This document shows, piece after piece, positions 22,129 to 34,034 of a stretch of 64,000 bases of DNA; the stretch's first letter is position 1; the number at the start of each line of letters is the position of its first letter. Source of the DNA: Aptenodytes patagonicus (taxonomy: Eukaryota; Chordata; Aves; Sphenisciformes; Spheniscidae); the NCBI RefSeq assembly GCF_965638725.1, contig NC_134970.1, forward strand, positions 2,795,001 through 2,859,000, given 5' to 3'. The position numbers were made by a program, and so were the translations under genes. The notes beneath the pieces were generated by a model that did no database searches, had not been told where the DNA came from, and worked only from the letters and a program-made list of their open reading frames with translations.

Positions 22129-25100
22129 GTGAGCGGGGCTCCGCGGCGGCGGGGCCGGTGCAGGCGCCTGGCCCGGCGTCCCGAAGAGGCCGGCGGGCTC
22201 CGCGGCGCGGTTTGGCCTCTCGGGAGGGCCGGCACCGACGGCTGCCTCGCTAACGGGGCTGTCGTCCGGTTTGCGAACCAAGCACTGAGCGTGGCAGTCT
22301 GGCTTGCAGCTTGTCTTCCCTTCTAACGCGCGGGGGGGTCCTCGTTCGGCTTAAGACGCCTGTGTGGCTCTTGCTCTTATTGCTATTAAGCTGCCCTTGC
22401 TCGTCGGCTGTGATGGGAAACTGGCTCCTCTCCTTCCCTGCGGCCGTGGAAGCAAGAATTCCTAAAAGGAACGACCGCCCCTCGGGGGTTACTGCGTTTT
22501 GCAGCTCCCGTAGCGGCTCTCGGAGGCAGCTCCCGGTGTGCTCGCGGCCGGTGTTCAGCGAGCCCCCGGTGACAAACCGGTGGCTTCTGTCACTCTTCAC
22601 AGCGAGCTCGGGGTGCCCCATCCCTCCTCCCCTGGGAACAACCAGCCCCGGGAGTTTTAACCTGGAGAGCGTGAGATTACAGCCTCGGCTCTTTCTAGCA
22701 AAAACAAGAACGGCGTTGTTTTGGCATTTATTTAACAGCATGAAACCTCCGCTAAGGTATCGGCAGTGCTCTGGAAAGGTGATGGGGGAAACAACAGCTT
22801 TGTAACAACAGCTTTGGGACCAAGATTAAGCGGGATCAGTTGCTCTTTGTTTAACATCAGTGTAAATGAATAATCTACAAGGAGCGGGAGGTGCCAAGGC
22901 TTTACCCAGTAAATCTCCTGAGGACCCAAAATAGTGGGGGCAGAGCACGGCTGCTTAAATCTTCTTATTCACGAACCAAGAGGGGATGAATGTTGAAAAC
23001 GCCGGAGGGCCACATCCCACTGGGGCGGAGTGCTTGGGCTGTGCCCGCGCTGTCACTCCCAGCAGTAAGAGCTGCAGACGTTTTTCTTTTTCTTTTTTTT
23101 ACTTTTTTTTTTTTTCTAATTAGTTTCTGGCTTCAACAAGTTCCAGGCCTGCTGAGCGTGGCTGGCAGCGTAGCTGGGCAGTTTTCCCCCTGCAGTGAAC
23201 ACCTGATGCAGGTGGTGGTAAGCGGTGGGTGTGAGGGAGGCACGGAGCTCCACGCACCAGCGGCTGAACGGTTTAGGCAGCACAGAACGAAGACAGGCAA
23301 CAGCAGCAAATCCAGCATTTTACTGGCATTTAGAGTCGGGCGAGGGAAACTTTCCTTAAAGCTCTCCAGGCAATAAGGTTTCCAGTATCCTTTTGTTTGC
23401 CTGTGGTTTTTCAGGGTTACGTGCTGCAGGAATTCTTACTCCTGAGCATTTTAATTTCTGCTTCCTTAGCTCTTGCTTCGTGTCACTAGTGCTGGTATTA
23501 GAATTCCAGGGATCAGGAATGAGTGCCTGAGCTCCCTGCCGCAAACAGGTAGCTGTGCACGGGGTGGTTACAAACCCTGGTGGTCCAGGGTTCTGAAAAG
23601 CCCCGCGATTTGCGGGGGTGGAGTCCATCCAGCGCCGCGTTTGCTGGAAAAATGCCACCTTGCTGTCCTGCTTCCCGAAGAATTGCAGAGCAGCATCTCT
23701 GCTGCTTCCCTTGCTGTTCGCAAGGGCTTCGACAGCAGACCTGCCAGGCTGGGCTTTGCAAGACGGGAAGGAATGCCGCTCCATTTGTTGCGTTATTTAA
23801 CTCTCTAATCTGAAGTTCAGGAAGGGACAAGGCTAGCGTAGCATCCCGGGGAGGGATGAGATGCTGATAACGTGCTTGACTTCTGCTTATCTGAAGGCAT
23901 TTTGTGTGCGTGCGGTCATCCTCTCTGCAGAGTATGGAGCGGACAGTGTGTGGAGCCTTCTGGATTTAACACTTATTTTGCAGCTTTCTGCATTGGAGGA
24001 GAGGGCCCAGCACTTGCAGACCCTCCTGCTCTGTGTCTGGTCTGTGCTGGTGTGGGTGATGGTCCAGTACGAACCGCCGTGGCTGCGAAAGCGGTTGCTG
24101 GGTTGGCCTGAGCTGGGACATGGTGAGAGGCTGCGAAGAAACAAGCCCCGTGGTGCAGAATGCCCCTAATTAAGTTTCCTTTCTTTTGGGGGATTCTCTA
24201 GTGGATTTTGCCCTGAAGGTGGTCCAGTGGTCAGAATCGGAGACAGTACGACTTCAGCTCTGGGACATTGCAGGTATGTTCACACAAACCACGAAGCTGC
24301 TCAGGAGCAGAATTTAAAGCTCTCAGTGGCTTGGCCCTTCCCCCCCCCCCCCCCTCTTTTTCTTTCTTTCTTTCAGTAGGAGTTTGCTACAAAAATAAAT
24401 CCTAAAAGCCTGTGGATCCAAGGGGCAGGACCGCTCTGGTTTGCAGTGCTGTCTCTAGTTTGCAGTAGTAATTTAAATATTTAATCAAAAGCCCATCTGC
24501 AAAGAACACAGCAGTGCAGATGATAAATCCTATCGAGCCTTTCTTTTCAATTTCAAAGCCAGAGCAGAGTGAATGGGGAAACATTTGGCTGATTTGTAGC
24601 TGGATGTGTAACTTCTCAGCTCCGAGTCTTCTGTTAAAACCCTGATTTCTGGCGTGATAGCCAGGAAGGCCTGATCCTTGTGTCTAAGCGTGGAGCAGCT
24701 CCACTGACCTGGCGCTGCTCTGGCTGCTGGGATCAGGAGTGGGGCTGGGAGGTTGTGATCTGGCTGCTCAGTGACCTGTGCGAGCAGAGCCAGCGGTTCC
24801 CTCGGGCGCAGTCATGGCAAGAGGAGACCGTTGGGTGCCCCTGAGGTGGTGGGGCTGGTTCGGAAGTGGGGCACGCTCCGGGGGACAGCGTTGTATGCGG
24901 TGCAGTGGAGTGAGGAGCACCCGCTCCCCAGACAGGTGCAGAGAAACGCGGTTCCCGAATCTCCCTAGCAGCAGAAGACCAAGGACAGGCCGGTGCAGTA
25001 GCGACTCTAAAATGGCACCTCTGGATCTAGAGGGGTGAGGAAAACAGGGTTGTGGTTTCCTCCGGTTTCGCTGCTCAGACGCGTGCGTCTGGAATCCTTA

Positions 25101-28100
25101 AAAAGAAAACAGGAAGGAGAAGTTTGCAGCAAGAGGATTGCAGCAAGAAACTGATTTCAATTTCAGCCCAGAAAAGGCATTTAAGGTTTGGAAATTTAAG
25201 GTTTGACCGGCCATGCTGGTCACAGTGCTCTTGTCGTGCCCCGAGCAGAAGGGGATGCACACACCGATAGTCCCTGCTGCATTGCCTTCCCCCTCAGAGG
25301 TGTGCAAAGAAGGTCAGATGGTTTGAGGTAACTCAAAGTGCTCAGTTCTCGATGGCTTCAGAGCAAAAAGCCTGTTGACCAGCTATGGGGCTGCATGGGA
25401 GCCCACAGTGAAATCTCTCCAGTGTCAGAAATGCTGGTTTTCACCGTGTCGTTGACCCATCTGACGCAATGTGAATGCTTTGTGGTGTGTCCCGTCTACG
25501 CAAGTACAATCAAACCACGCAGCAGCACAGCGGAATTACTCTCTGGATGCAGTTTCGGTGGTACAGGCAGGCCATAAGGTTTAAACAGTAATAACAGTGT
25601 ATGTGAGTTTTAATGGTTTCTGTTTAGTATCGAATTTCTCCCTCCGGAGAGCCTGGTCTGTAATGCTGTGCCCGCAGCAAGGCAGCAGCACGAGTCCGCG
25701 CTGGTGGCACGGTCCTGCCGGAGCAGGGACGGCTGGTGGTGGCCAGGCACCCTGCTGCTGGCAGGATTCTGCTCGGGGGGAGGTGAACGTGTGGTCGGGG
25801 ACACTAAATTTAAATTGTTACACTGGGAGTAATGCAAGTATTTCTGGGACATCTGAGTGTCTGGGTCAGGATTAAGAACTCCCCAGTTTGTTCCCGTTCT
25901 GTCGCTGCGTTGCTGAGGTACCCCAGGCAGGACGCATCCCAATGCCTGTATTTCCTCATTATTTAAGTGGAGATTGTTAGTGTCAGCTGAGAAAACGATG
26001 TACCATGATGAGCATCTTATTTGCGTGAACAAATCTAAAAATGGTAACTCGGGGGTGGGGTGGGGTGTTTTTTTTTCCTTTTGATCCTGAAGGGCAGGAA
26101 CGCTTCACATCCATGACCCGGCTGTACTACAGGGAGGCGTCAGCCTGCATTATCATGTTTGATGTCACCAACATCAGCACATTCAGCAACAGCCAGAAGT
26201 GGAAGCAGGATTTGGACAGCAAGCTCATGCTGCCGGACGGGAACCCCGTGCCTTGCCTACTGCTGGCTAACAAAGTGAGCAGCTCTAGACGCGCTCTGTG
26301 TGTTTGTGTGTGTGCAAGGGAGTGCACAATGGAAGGAGACCCCTTTAGCACTAAGCCTGGCCCAGAGTTGTCCCATAGCCTGTGGTCTTTTTAATCCTTT
26401 CCTTGACTCTTCCTTGAATTTTCTTTCTCTAGCAAGGATTCTCCTCCTTAACTAGGACACTGGTAGGAGTTAATACACGGATGGCACTAAGGAGATGTTA
26501 ACAACTCCTCTGTCCTAGGATGCAGTGCCTTGTGCTGTCGGAGCTCGAGCTCTGTAGCTCCTGGGCTATAAAGCTTTTTTTTTTTTTTTTTTCCTTTTTT
26601 GTGGTCTCTAACTTGCAGTAGCCTGGGAAGGTTGTGTGTGACGCTGCAGGTAAAGTTTCTGTTCAGAGCTGCCAGAGGGATGTCTAGTTTTCATTTGGAT
26701 GCAATGTCAAGTTTCACTGTGTAGATTGGTTGCTGTCTTTTAATGATTTATTTTTCTTTCGTTTAAAAACTACCTTTATGTTCTTCACGTGCCAGCGTTG
26801 GCTCAGCAGCCCTTTCCAGATTCAGTTTGAGACTTGCCTGGTTTGAGAGAGCCTGAAACTGGAGATGGCTCAAAAACGTGATGGGTGGGCAGGAGAGCGG
26901 CTTTTCTTCTCCACTTCTTCACAAATAATGCTTTCCCCCGGTAGCTGTTTTAAGGTAGCAATTTTGCCTGCATTAGGGAAACCTGTGTGACTGTACGCAC
27001 TGCAGTCACACTAATACAAGCTGTTATGGGACAGGTTTTCTGACTGCCTCTTTGTACGTCCCATTGGCATCAGCGTGGCTGCCTCGGTGGCACCACACCA
27101 GTAGCGTTTCCTTGCTGCTGAGAGGCCGGGCAAATTTTGGATGAGCGACAATGCTTTCTTGTCCTCTGCTGGATGAACCTCCATTCCGTACATGCTTGAC
27201 TGAGGTGTGTTAGTATCTCAGATGAGATAAATATATTGCTGCTTGCAACATCCCATTAAGAACCTTGCCCTAAGAACTCTCTATCAGCTTGCGATCTGGG
27301 AGATGTGAAGGGCTGAGCCTACCTGCTGCCTGCCTGCCTGCACACAGGCAGCAAATGGCTGAGGGGGAGAATTCCCCTCCCAGCTTAAAAATTAAAAGGC
27401 TAAACTTAAAATGACTGATTCTTGTTTTACAGTGCGACCTTTCCCCATGGGCAGTGACAAGAGACGAAGTGGATCGGTTCAGCAAAGAAAATGGCTTTTC
27501 TGGTTGGGTGGAGACGTCTGTCAAGGAAAACAAGAATATTAATGAGTCCATGAGGTAGGCAGAATGACTGGCGATACATCCAAGAGTTAATTCCCTCTTT
27601 CAGACACGGACATCTTTGAGGTGAGGGGAGATGCTGTCAGTAAATAATAAAAGGCAGCAATAGTTCGCAAGTAAATCTCCCGAAAGGAAACTGAATTCTG
27701 AAAGGTCAGAAGTTTTTCTCTCCTTGGTTAAGCTCTGACATGCTTTTGGAAACAGAAATTCTTTGGACAACACCAGGGATGTTTTTTCATACGCTGGCCT
27801 CTACCAGGAGGGTGGGACTTCTTGTGCAAAGATACTAGAAATTCTTTTGTGATGCACCAGTCCTTTGATGGAGAATTTGGCCTTTTCTGAAAGGTGTTAG
27901 ACTGGGTATTCGCACCTGATCTTGAGGTTGGGCAGTTGGTACCTCAGAGGCCTGTTGCTGTGTCCCAGTCCTAAACTGGACCCGAGGTGAGGTGGTTGCA
28001 GTAGGCGTTGTTAGTTATCCGGTCACTGCAGGGTCTTCGGATGCTGCCAGGTAATAGCAGTAATGCTGTTGTCAGTGCTGTGAGGTTCCTTAACCTGATT

Positions 28101-28358
28101 GTTTAGTCACTAAAATTCTGGAGTTTTGTGTCCTTCTAGAATGAATTGCTGTTTCTTTTTTGTACTGCTGAAAAACTGTGTGGCCCAATGCTGCTTGTTT
28201 AAAAAAAACCAAAACAAACTCACATACGTTTGTCTTCTAGAGTCCTGATTGAAAAGATGATGTCCTCATCCACTGGTGATGGAAGTTCCTCTGCTGCCGC
28301 GAGCGGGGATTATATTAACATAAAAGAGACGACCCCGCCAGGCTGGGCTTGCTGTTAG
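22005..28358 (+). CDS. RAB29: RAB29 (RAB7L1) small GTPase (5 coding exons)
   Basis: Rab-family GTPase of the Golgi and stressed lysosomes, known to recruit and activate LRRK2. Coding exons are 22005-22128, 24202-24273, 26093-26274, 27433-27554 and 28241-28358, 618 nt in total and 205 residues (human 203). The P-loop GDATVGKT is at 14-21, switch I spans H35YKSTVGVDF44, and WDIAGQE with catalytic Gln67 is at 62-68. T71 and S72, the LRRK2-site positions, follow. NKCDL is at 125-129, and the SAK-like ETSVKEN motif comes later. The C terminus WACC ends in two cysteines for geranylgeranylation. The ATG at 22005 has G at -3 and +4 and gives the conserved N terminus (MGQRDRMFKVLVV). A weaker in-frame ATG at 21951 would add 18 Gly/Ala-rich residues. 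It lies between SLC41A1 and NUCKS1 on the same strand. Confidence 0.97.
22129..24201 (+). other. RAB29: RAB29 intron 1
   Basis: 2.1-kb intron beginning in the CpG island. A T-rich tract lies near 23082-23117. I see no further gene; open frames such as 22311-22805 show no recognisable family. Confidence 0.85.
24202..24273 (+). CDS. RAB29: RAB29 coding exon 2
   Basis: Acceptor TCTCTAG, donor GCAG|GTATGT, 72 bp. It codes VDFALKVVQWSESETVRLQ and LWDIA, with phase 1 at both ends. Confidence 0.95.
24274..26092 (+). other. RAB29: RAB29 intron 2
   Basis: 1.8-kb intron containing a C-run/CTTT polypyrimidine tract ending in CAG at 24376 (see the separate entry). No other gene or named repeat is seen. 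Confidence 0.85.
24340..24399 (+). repeat. C-run/(CTTT)n tract with decoy acceptor and AATAAA
   Basis: A long C run and CTTT repeats end in TTTCAG (24371-24376), a textbook 3' splice site. Joined to RAB29 exon 2 it would code nine residues, then TAA, with AATAAA at 24394-24399. It may be an unused decoy or a short alternative last exon. Confidence 0.6.
26093..26274 (+). CDS. RAB29: RAB29 coding exon 3
   Basis: Codes from GQERFTSMTRLYYREASAC to CLLLANK and ends in phase 0 at AAA|GTGAGC. The acceptor (CTTTTGATCCTGAAG) has its T tract interrupted by purines just before the AG, so it is rather weak. Confidence 0.95.
26275..28240 (+). other. RAB29: RAB29 introns 3 and 4
   Basis: Introns 26275-27432 and 27555-28240 flank exon 4. 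A long T run lies near 26575-26595, and a short CTGC repeat near 27327. No extra exon is evident. Confidence 0.85.
27433..27554 (+). CDS. RAB29: RAB29 coding exon 4
   Basis: Acceptor TGTTTTACAG, donor ATGAG|GTAGGC. It completes the NKCD motif (CDLSPWAVTRDEVDRFSKEN) and codes the ETSVKENKNINE region. Confidence 0.95.
28241..28358 (+). CDS. RAB29: RAB29 coding exon 5 (stop codon exon)
   Basis: Acceptor TGTCTTCTAG. It codes VLIEKMM, a Ser/Gly/Ala-rich hypervariable tail, DYINIKE and the terminal WACC, then TAG at 28356-28358. Confidence 0.95.
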
Positions 28359-30389
28359 ATGCATTGACTACACCATCTGCCTTGGGTCTAGCAGCAATGT
28401 CCTTTCATTATCATCATCATCATTTTTTCCTAAACTGTCTGTCACTGTTTTGGGGGGGTTTTTTTTTTACATGCTCGTGAACTGTCTTCTGTTTAGTGTG
28501 TATTTGTTCTCACTGGAGCATTGCTACAATGACTTGGAGTGAGGTGTGGAAAGAAGAGAGGACTGAGAAGATTCCTCTTTCTTCTAGCGTAGCAGCAACT
28601 GGGAGCTCTGCTGCCAGTAATGTAGCACGGTCCGTGTTCAAGCACGTGGCTTGGATTAATTTCCTTTTAAATTTTGAGCACTTCATCTTCTGACATGTGA
28701 TGGCCTGTCTCAGGCAGGGCGAAGGATGTCGAAGGTATATTTTTAATATTGTTGCACCTTTTGTTCCCCACCGCCTGCACCCACCATACACAGAAGCACC
28801 AGTCCAAAGCGTTACAGTGACCTTCAGTTGGCGCACGCAGAGTTCAAGCGGTCTCTCTGTGCCTGTGGATTCCCAGTGTGGGATTACAGCGAACTCTTTA
28901 CTTCGTGCTCTGGAATGACATACCTCTGCTTACGCGTCCTGGGGAGACCAACGCATCTCGTCATTGCCACTAACTGTCCTTAAGATGTGAAGCCAGATGT
29001 GGATCAGCACGGCGTCCCACGTAACCAGACCTGTAAAATTATCAGTGTGAATTTGAGAAATGGGGTAGCACAGCCCTTACTGTCGTGTATACCGACTGTG
29101 GTGCTTAACGGCAGAGACCTCAGTTTTTTGTCAAGAATTGCCCAGTTGCCTTCTGTCCGTTCCTTCTCGCTCACCCTCTAGCACAATCCTATGTATTCTG
29201 TTCTGCTGCCGCTTTATTAGGGCGCCGAGAGCTGAATGAGGAATAGGTTGTAAACTCCTTTGTATGACAGAACAACAGTCCTTTTCACTTTTAGAACACC
29301 CCGTATCCCACCATCTCAAATAGCTTTGCAATTGCTGATGAATTGCCCTCCCACAATTATTCTGTAGCAATGAGTGAATTCGGTAGCAGGGACGGTGCTG
29401 GAGAGGCAGCTCTCTGAAAGCCCACCTGCTGCTTTTAGTGGCGCGAGGGGGAAGCGAAGGAGAAGACTTTGCAGGACAAAAGGAAATGAGGAGAACCGCT
29501 CCCCGCTTGCCTTTTGATGCCTGCTTTCCCTAGCATATCCCCAGGTACTCATTGTTGAGAACAGTTGCCAACAACAACAAAAAATGGGTAAAAGCATACT
29601 AGATGGTTATCTCGGGAAGAGTCAATAGGAAACTCGGTCTGTAGGGCTGGAGTTACGTGGCGTTGTATGCATTTTATATAAGCACGCGACGTTATAGAAT
29701 TGTCCTGCCCATGTTTTAGGTTAGGATTTGAACAAGTGGTCTTCAATAACGTTTTTCTCTTCTCAAGTAGTTTAATTTGAAAATGGGACTATAAATTGGT
29801 TTGTCCCGATTCCTGCTGAATTAGGACTGCTTTTCTTTGGCAAAGTATTCCTTCTGTCTGCCTTTTCTTACTTTATATAATCTATGGAGGGAGAAGGTGG
29901 TAAGAACAGGAACTGATTGCCTTCACCAAGCACAAAAAATTCTGAGTTTTCATTCTCTGGAGCTGAAAAGGATTGATAAGTAAACAGTAAGGGCTAAGAA
30001 ATTTAGAGCTAGTGTTGTGTTCCACTGTTTTAATTAAAAGCTAAAGTGTCTGGCCTACGATTCTGTTGTGCAAATATTGCCAAATTTGGTTTTACAGGCG
30101 CTGAAATATACCCTTTTCTGCGCTGTTGGATTCACTGTAGAAACATGTGAAACATGTCGAACGGGTTAGCAACAAAATTGAACTGTCTTGTTGAATTTTA
30201 CTTCCTAAACATTGTGTTTAAAAAAAAAAAAAAAAAAGTTTTTTTAATCCTATAAATATTTCTAGTTCTTTATGGAATGTGGGGAGAAGGGTCTAATTTT
30301 TTAAAGGATCTGTCACCAAACCATTAAGATTCATGTGTTATTTACTGATTTCTGTATATGCACCTGAAGGCGTTTCAGCAAAGAGGTCA

Positions 30390-30490
30390 AGTGCTAGAGC
30401 TGTCCTTACAGATGGAGAAACCGAGGCACGCAGTGGAAATCTCTGCCCAGGACCAACTAACTACTCAAGTCGGTAAGAGCTTGGCACTGA
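30390..30490 (+). mobile_element. MIR-like CORE-SINE relic
   Basis: CAGATGGAGAAACCGAGGCA (30410-30429), then CTCTGCCCAGGACCA and a diverged AAGAGCTTGGCACTG, follow the order of the MIR 3' half. It is heavily diverged, as expected for this ancient amniote family. It sits in the RAB29 3' UTR. Confidence 0.6.
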
Positions 30491-31769
30491 AAGGAAAATT
30501 TCTAATTCCTGTTTCGATGGCCCAGCTGCTAGGCCATGCATCTTGCAGGAAAGCATCTTTATACCTTTTGCATGTCAGTTTGATATGTACCAGTGCCTCT
30601 TTGGTGTCTGGACCTCTTAATCTGGATCTCTTTTTCGTAAGTGCCTCTCAGAAACAAGCAAAAAGGTTTTCTTCTATTAGACATCATTTCTGTTCTGCCC
30701 AGTGGTTTCCGGTACTGGTGTATGCCTTGGGTCTTTTTTTCCACACTGCTTACTGCTTGTTAACATCTTAATAGACACAGTAGGCAAGTGTCAAAAAACA
30801 AGCCTGCACAACAGAAACAGTCGTTGCTTGAGATCGGTATAAAAACCCAACCAGACAGGAAAACGATTTTACTGTGCAGATGTGTGTGTTTTTTCAGAGC
30901 GTGCTCTGTGGCACACAAGGTGCTTAAAAAAGCAAAACAAAATTAAAAAAAAAAAAACAAACCAACTTGATGTAGTCCTGTAAAACAAACTGATTCAAAA
31001 GCCCCCTCTAAATATGCTTTTTGCTGGGATAGGCAGCGTGTAAGGAACGGTTGCCTGTGAAGTTGATTGTGCCCAGCTTGTGCTAGCTGAAATAATTCTC
31101 GTTTTTAAAACGACGGAAAGGGAAAAGACATCTTGAGTGAAGCAGTTTCTAAGAAGTGTTTTAAACAAAGTTAAGTCTCGTTCGTGCAGACGGATAAAAA
31201 CTTGAATCTTTCAAATATGAATCAGAAAAGCCTCATCTTCATTCTGATGAACTGTGCTTCACTGGTGTCCGTGTCGGGAATGACCCGTTTTGAAAATGAA
31301 GGCACTTGATTTTCCCTTCTCCAGCACCTGCTTCGAGTTTCTGCTCTTTGTGTGACTCTGGGCCACTTGTACCTATTTCACTCTTCCACGTGTTGTTTCT
31401 CATTCCTATAACTTTAATTTGTGGTCATGGGACTCAAAACCACATGAAGTTTAACGGTGTATTTTGTATGTTGATGACAGCACACTATGGGTCCACATAG
31501 CTGGAAATTTTTACTACAATAGAACTTGAAATCATGAGGGCAGACTATAGTTCAGAAATAAGTCAACAATATCAAAACTTAGCCTTTTTTTTTTTTTTAA
31601 ACCGCTTGCAGTTACGCAGAAGTATTTTAGAGACAGGGTTCTGATTGCTGTAAAGTTGCAGTATTATGTTTGTATAAAGAGAAGAAACTGCTGGGAGGTT
31701 TTCTCCTCTCTCTGAAATCCATACCGATTTCTCCGTATCAATCAGTAACGCAGTATTGCAAAAGTTTGA

Positions 31770-31775
31770 AATAAA
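31770..31775 (+). terminator. RAB29: RAB29 poly(A) signal
   Basis: AATAAA with a strong GT-rich downstream element from about 31788. Confidence 0.65.
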
Positions 31776-31795
31776 AGTTTGACATTGCTTGTGTG

Positions 31796-33240
31796 GTAGT
31801 TGTCGTCGTCGTTGTTTTCCTGTCTCAACAGTCCTAACAAACGGGTTCACAAGTTCAAACTAGAAATAGTCTTGCTGTCAATAATAGGGTATGTATAAAG
31901 CATACAGCGTGAACTGCCCTGTGTTGCCAGCAAAACAAATTAGATTCTTTTCACTGAAACCATCTTGCTGTCTCAATTGTTGTAGTCTTATTGACCTACA
32001 AGCGGGACGTAAGCATGCAAAACTTTCGCATCTGTGAGTCAGTCATAGTGGCTTTTAATCCAATATATCCAGCTAAGAGGAGAAAGAAAAGAATTCCTTG
32101 ATGTGGTTGTTTGTTAATACGCCTTCCTCCTTATGGCTCATTAATTCACACAGTGTATTTTGGGGCTGGCTATGCAGGCAGGCAGTTGCTCTGAATGCCC
32201 CTCTTTCTTTCCTGATCAGCTTGATTTTCATGAGTATTGACTTGCACGAAGGACAGGGCACATCTGAATTGATCAGAAAAATGGCAGTAATTCCAAAGGA
32301 GACAAATTAAACTCAAGCAAGGCATTAAATGGACTCAAATTACTCCTATAATTAGGTAAAAAGCTGACCATATTTGTACTGTCCAACCAGTCTTCTCAGA
32401 TAAAACAACATCTAAAAAAATGTTTTTAAGTACTGTTTTTAATGAAACAGAGGAACGAGTCTCCCTAAAGATTCAAGTGCAGAGCAAAAGTGACTTGCTA
32501 TTGCAGAAGCTGCCATTTTAATGGACTGTGGTATATGTTTTAGTTTTCCATGGCAAAAGCAGCTCCTTTTCTAAACAAAATGAGTAATTTTGGGTTCCTA
32601 GGGAATTTAATGAACCAAACACCTTCCCCGGACTTTCTTGCATCTTACAGAAGTTGTGCATGTTCTTTGTATCTGCTGACTAGTAGAGGGAAAAGCGGTG
32701 GTAACGAAATCAGTACTAATAATGAAATCTACGCCTGCTGAAAACTCATTTTCTGCATTTCTTTGTAAGGGAAGTATTTCACACCGAATCTACGTCTGAT
32801 CAGCGTAACGAAAGAAAGTGATGTGCCGTAAAAATATGACGGCATGTAGGTTTATCGTGAACCCCACGGCACAAGATAATCTCATCTGCTACGGGGGCTC
32901 ACTTCGGAGCAGAGAGGTGCCGTTCGAGTCAGGGCTCTGGCCCATCAATGCGCTGTGCAGTAAATGCAAGGGAATCTGACGGTGCCCGTGTGCCAGGGAC
33001 GGGGTGTAAGCGGCTCCGGCCGCCTCCGTTGCCGGCCGGTCTGTGACAGGCACCGTCCTGGCCGCTCCGGCTGCTTTCACCCCTTTTGTGTATTCCTCCC
33101 CGGCAGAGCCCTCTGAAGTCTGGCCCTGAATGGCGGCACGCTTACATGACAAAGGGGCTGCGACAAGAGGAAGGGCGCTGGGATCGCCCCTCTCGGGCCC
33201 TAACCTCCCTTCCTAAGCCCTGATAAGCCTGGCGCACCCC
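31796..33240. other. RAB29-NUCKS1 intergenic region
   Basis: About 1.4 kb, AT-rich at first, then rising in GC from about 32950 into the NUCKS1 island. No gene or recognised repeat is seen. Confidence 0.7.
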
Positions 33241-33912
33241 GAGGGCATAGCAGGCCCACAAGAGGCCCGCGGCCGAACCCCCCTGCGCAGACCCCGGCCC
33301 CACGGGGCGACCGCGGCCGGGGCGGGGGGACGCGACACCCTGCGCCGGGGCGCTCCGAGGGGAGCCGGCGGGCCGCAGGGCCCTGTAGGCCCTACCCGTG
33401 GGGCCGCGTGGGCCGGGCCCTGAGGCCGCGGGGCTCCGCGGGCCCCCGCGGGGCGCGCAGCGGGGGCCGCACGGGCCGGGCAGCCGCGGGAGGGCACCGC
33501 CGGGGGAGCGGCGCTGCCGGGCGGGCCCGGGGGCGGCGCTGCGGGGCCCTCGACGGCCCCGGGGCCGCTGCGAGGCGGCGCGCCGCTTCCCCGCGTTTTC
33601 CCTCCAAAACCACGCCAGGCCCCGCGCGGCGAATCTGCGGGTCGGGCCCCGCGGCCCCGCCGGCCCCTCTGCGCCGCGGGGAAAACCCGGGCCGGGTACC
33701 GGCGGTGGCGGCGTGGGGCCGGTGGGGCGGGACGGAGCGGCCCGGCGCGGGGCGGCGGCGTGGGAGCGCCGGGAGCCGGTGGCGAATCTGCCGGCAGCGC
33801 CGCGGCCCGCTCTATCGCTCACAGCAGCTTGAGCGTGTGGGGCGTCCTCGCCCCCCTCCCCTCCCCGCGGGGAGAATGGGCAGGGTCTGCCCGCCGTGAT
33901 GGTTCGAACTAG

Positions 33913-33948
33913 CCAATGGGACGCGGCGAGCCGCCCGCCGCGGCCAAT
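33913..33948 (+). promoter_or_regulatory. NUCKS1: Paired CCAAT boxes (NF-Y)
   Basis: CCAAT at 33913-33917 and 33944-33948, same orientation, 31 bp apart, which is about three helical turns. Such spacing is typical of NF-Y-driven cell-cycle promoters. Confidence 0.7.
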
Positions 33949-34023
33949 GAGCGGGGGAGGAGGTGGTGCCAGCGGGGTAGGCTGCACCGCCCCCCGCTCG
34001 CATCCTCTCGGCGGTGCGAACGC

Positions 34024-34034
34024 GACCATTTTGC
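34024..34034 (+). promoter_or_regulatory. NUCKS1: YY1-like CCATTTT element
   Basis: GACCATTTTGC matches the CCATnTT core of YY1 sites, which often lie just downstream of the start site in CpG promoters. It fits a start site slightly upstream. Confidence 0.45.

Larger units (their letters stand above)
21536..22260 (+). promoter_or_regulatory. RAB29: RAB29 CpG-island promoter
   Basis: Very GC- and CpG-rich sequence spans the minisatellite, the first exon and the start of intron 1. There is no TATA box near the expected start. A ZNF143-like motif at 21887-21903 and a TCACATGA element at 21947-21954 suggest transcription starting roughly between 21890 and 21950. Confidence 0.75.
28359..31795 (+). 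other. RAB29: RAB29 probable 3' UTR
   Basis: The first canonical AATAAA I find after the stop is at 31770-31775, followed by a GT-rich stretch (TTGTGTGGTAGTTGTCG). This suggests a 3' UTR of about 3.4 kb. Variant hexamers (ATTAAA, TATAAA) upstream could give shorter forms. A MIR-like SINE lies inside it. Confidence 0.6.

Noticed and set aside
33142-34029. 295-codon open frame on the minus strand
   Set aside because: It lies in the NUCKS1 CpG island; the Pro/Arg/Gly/Ala-rich product reflects GC-rich sequence lacking stops, with no domain and no paired splice structure.
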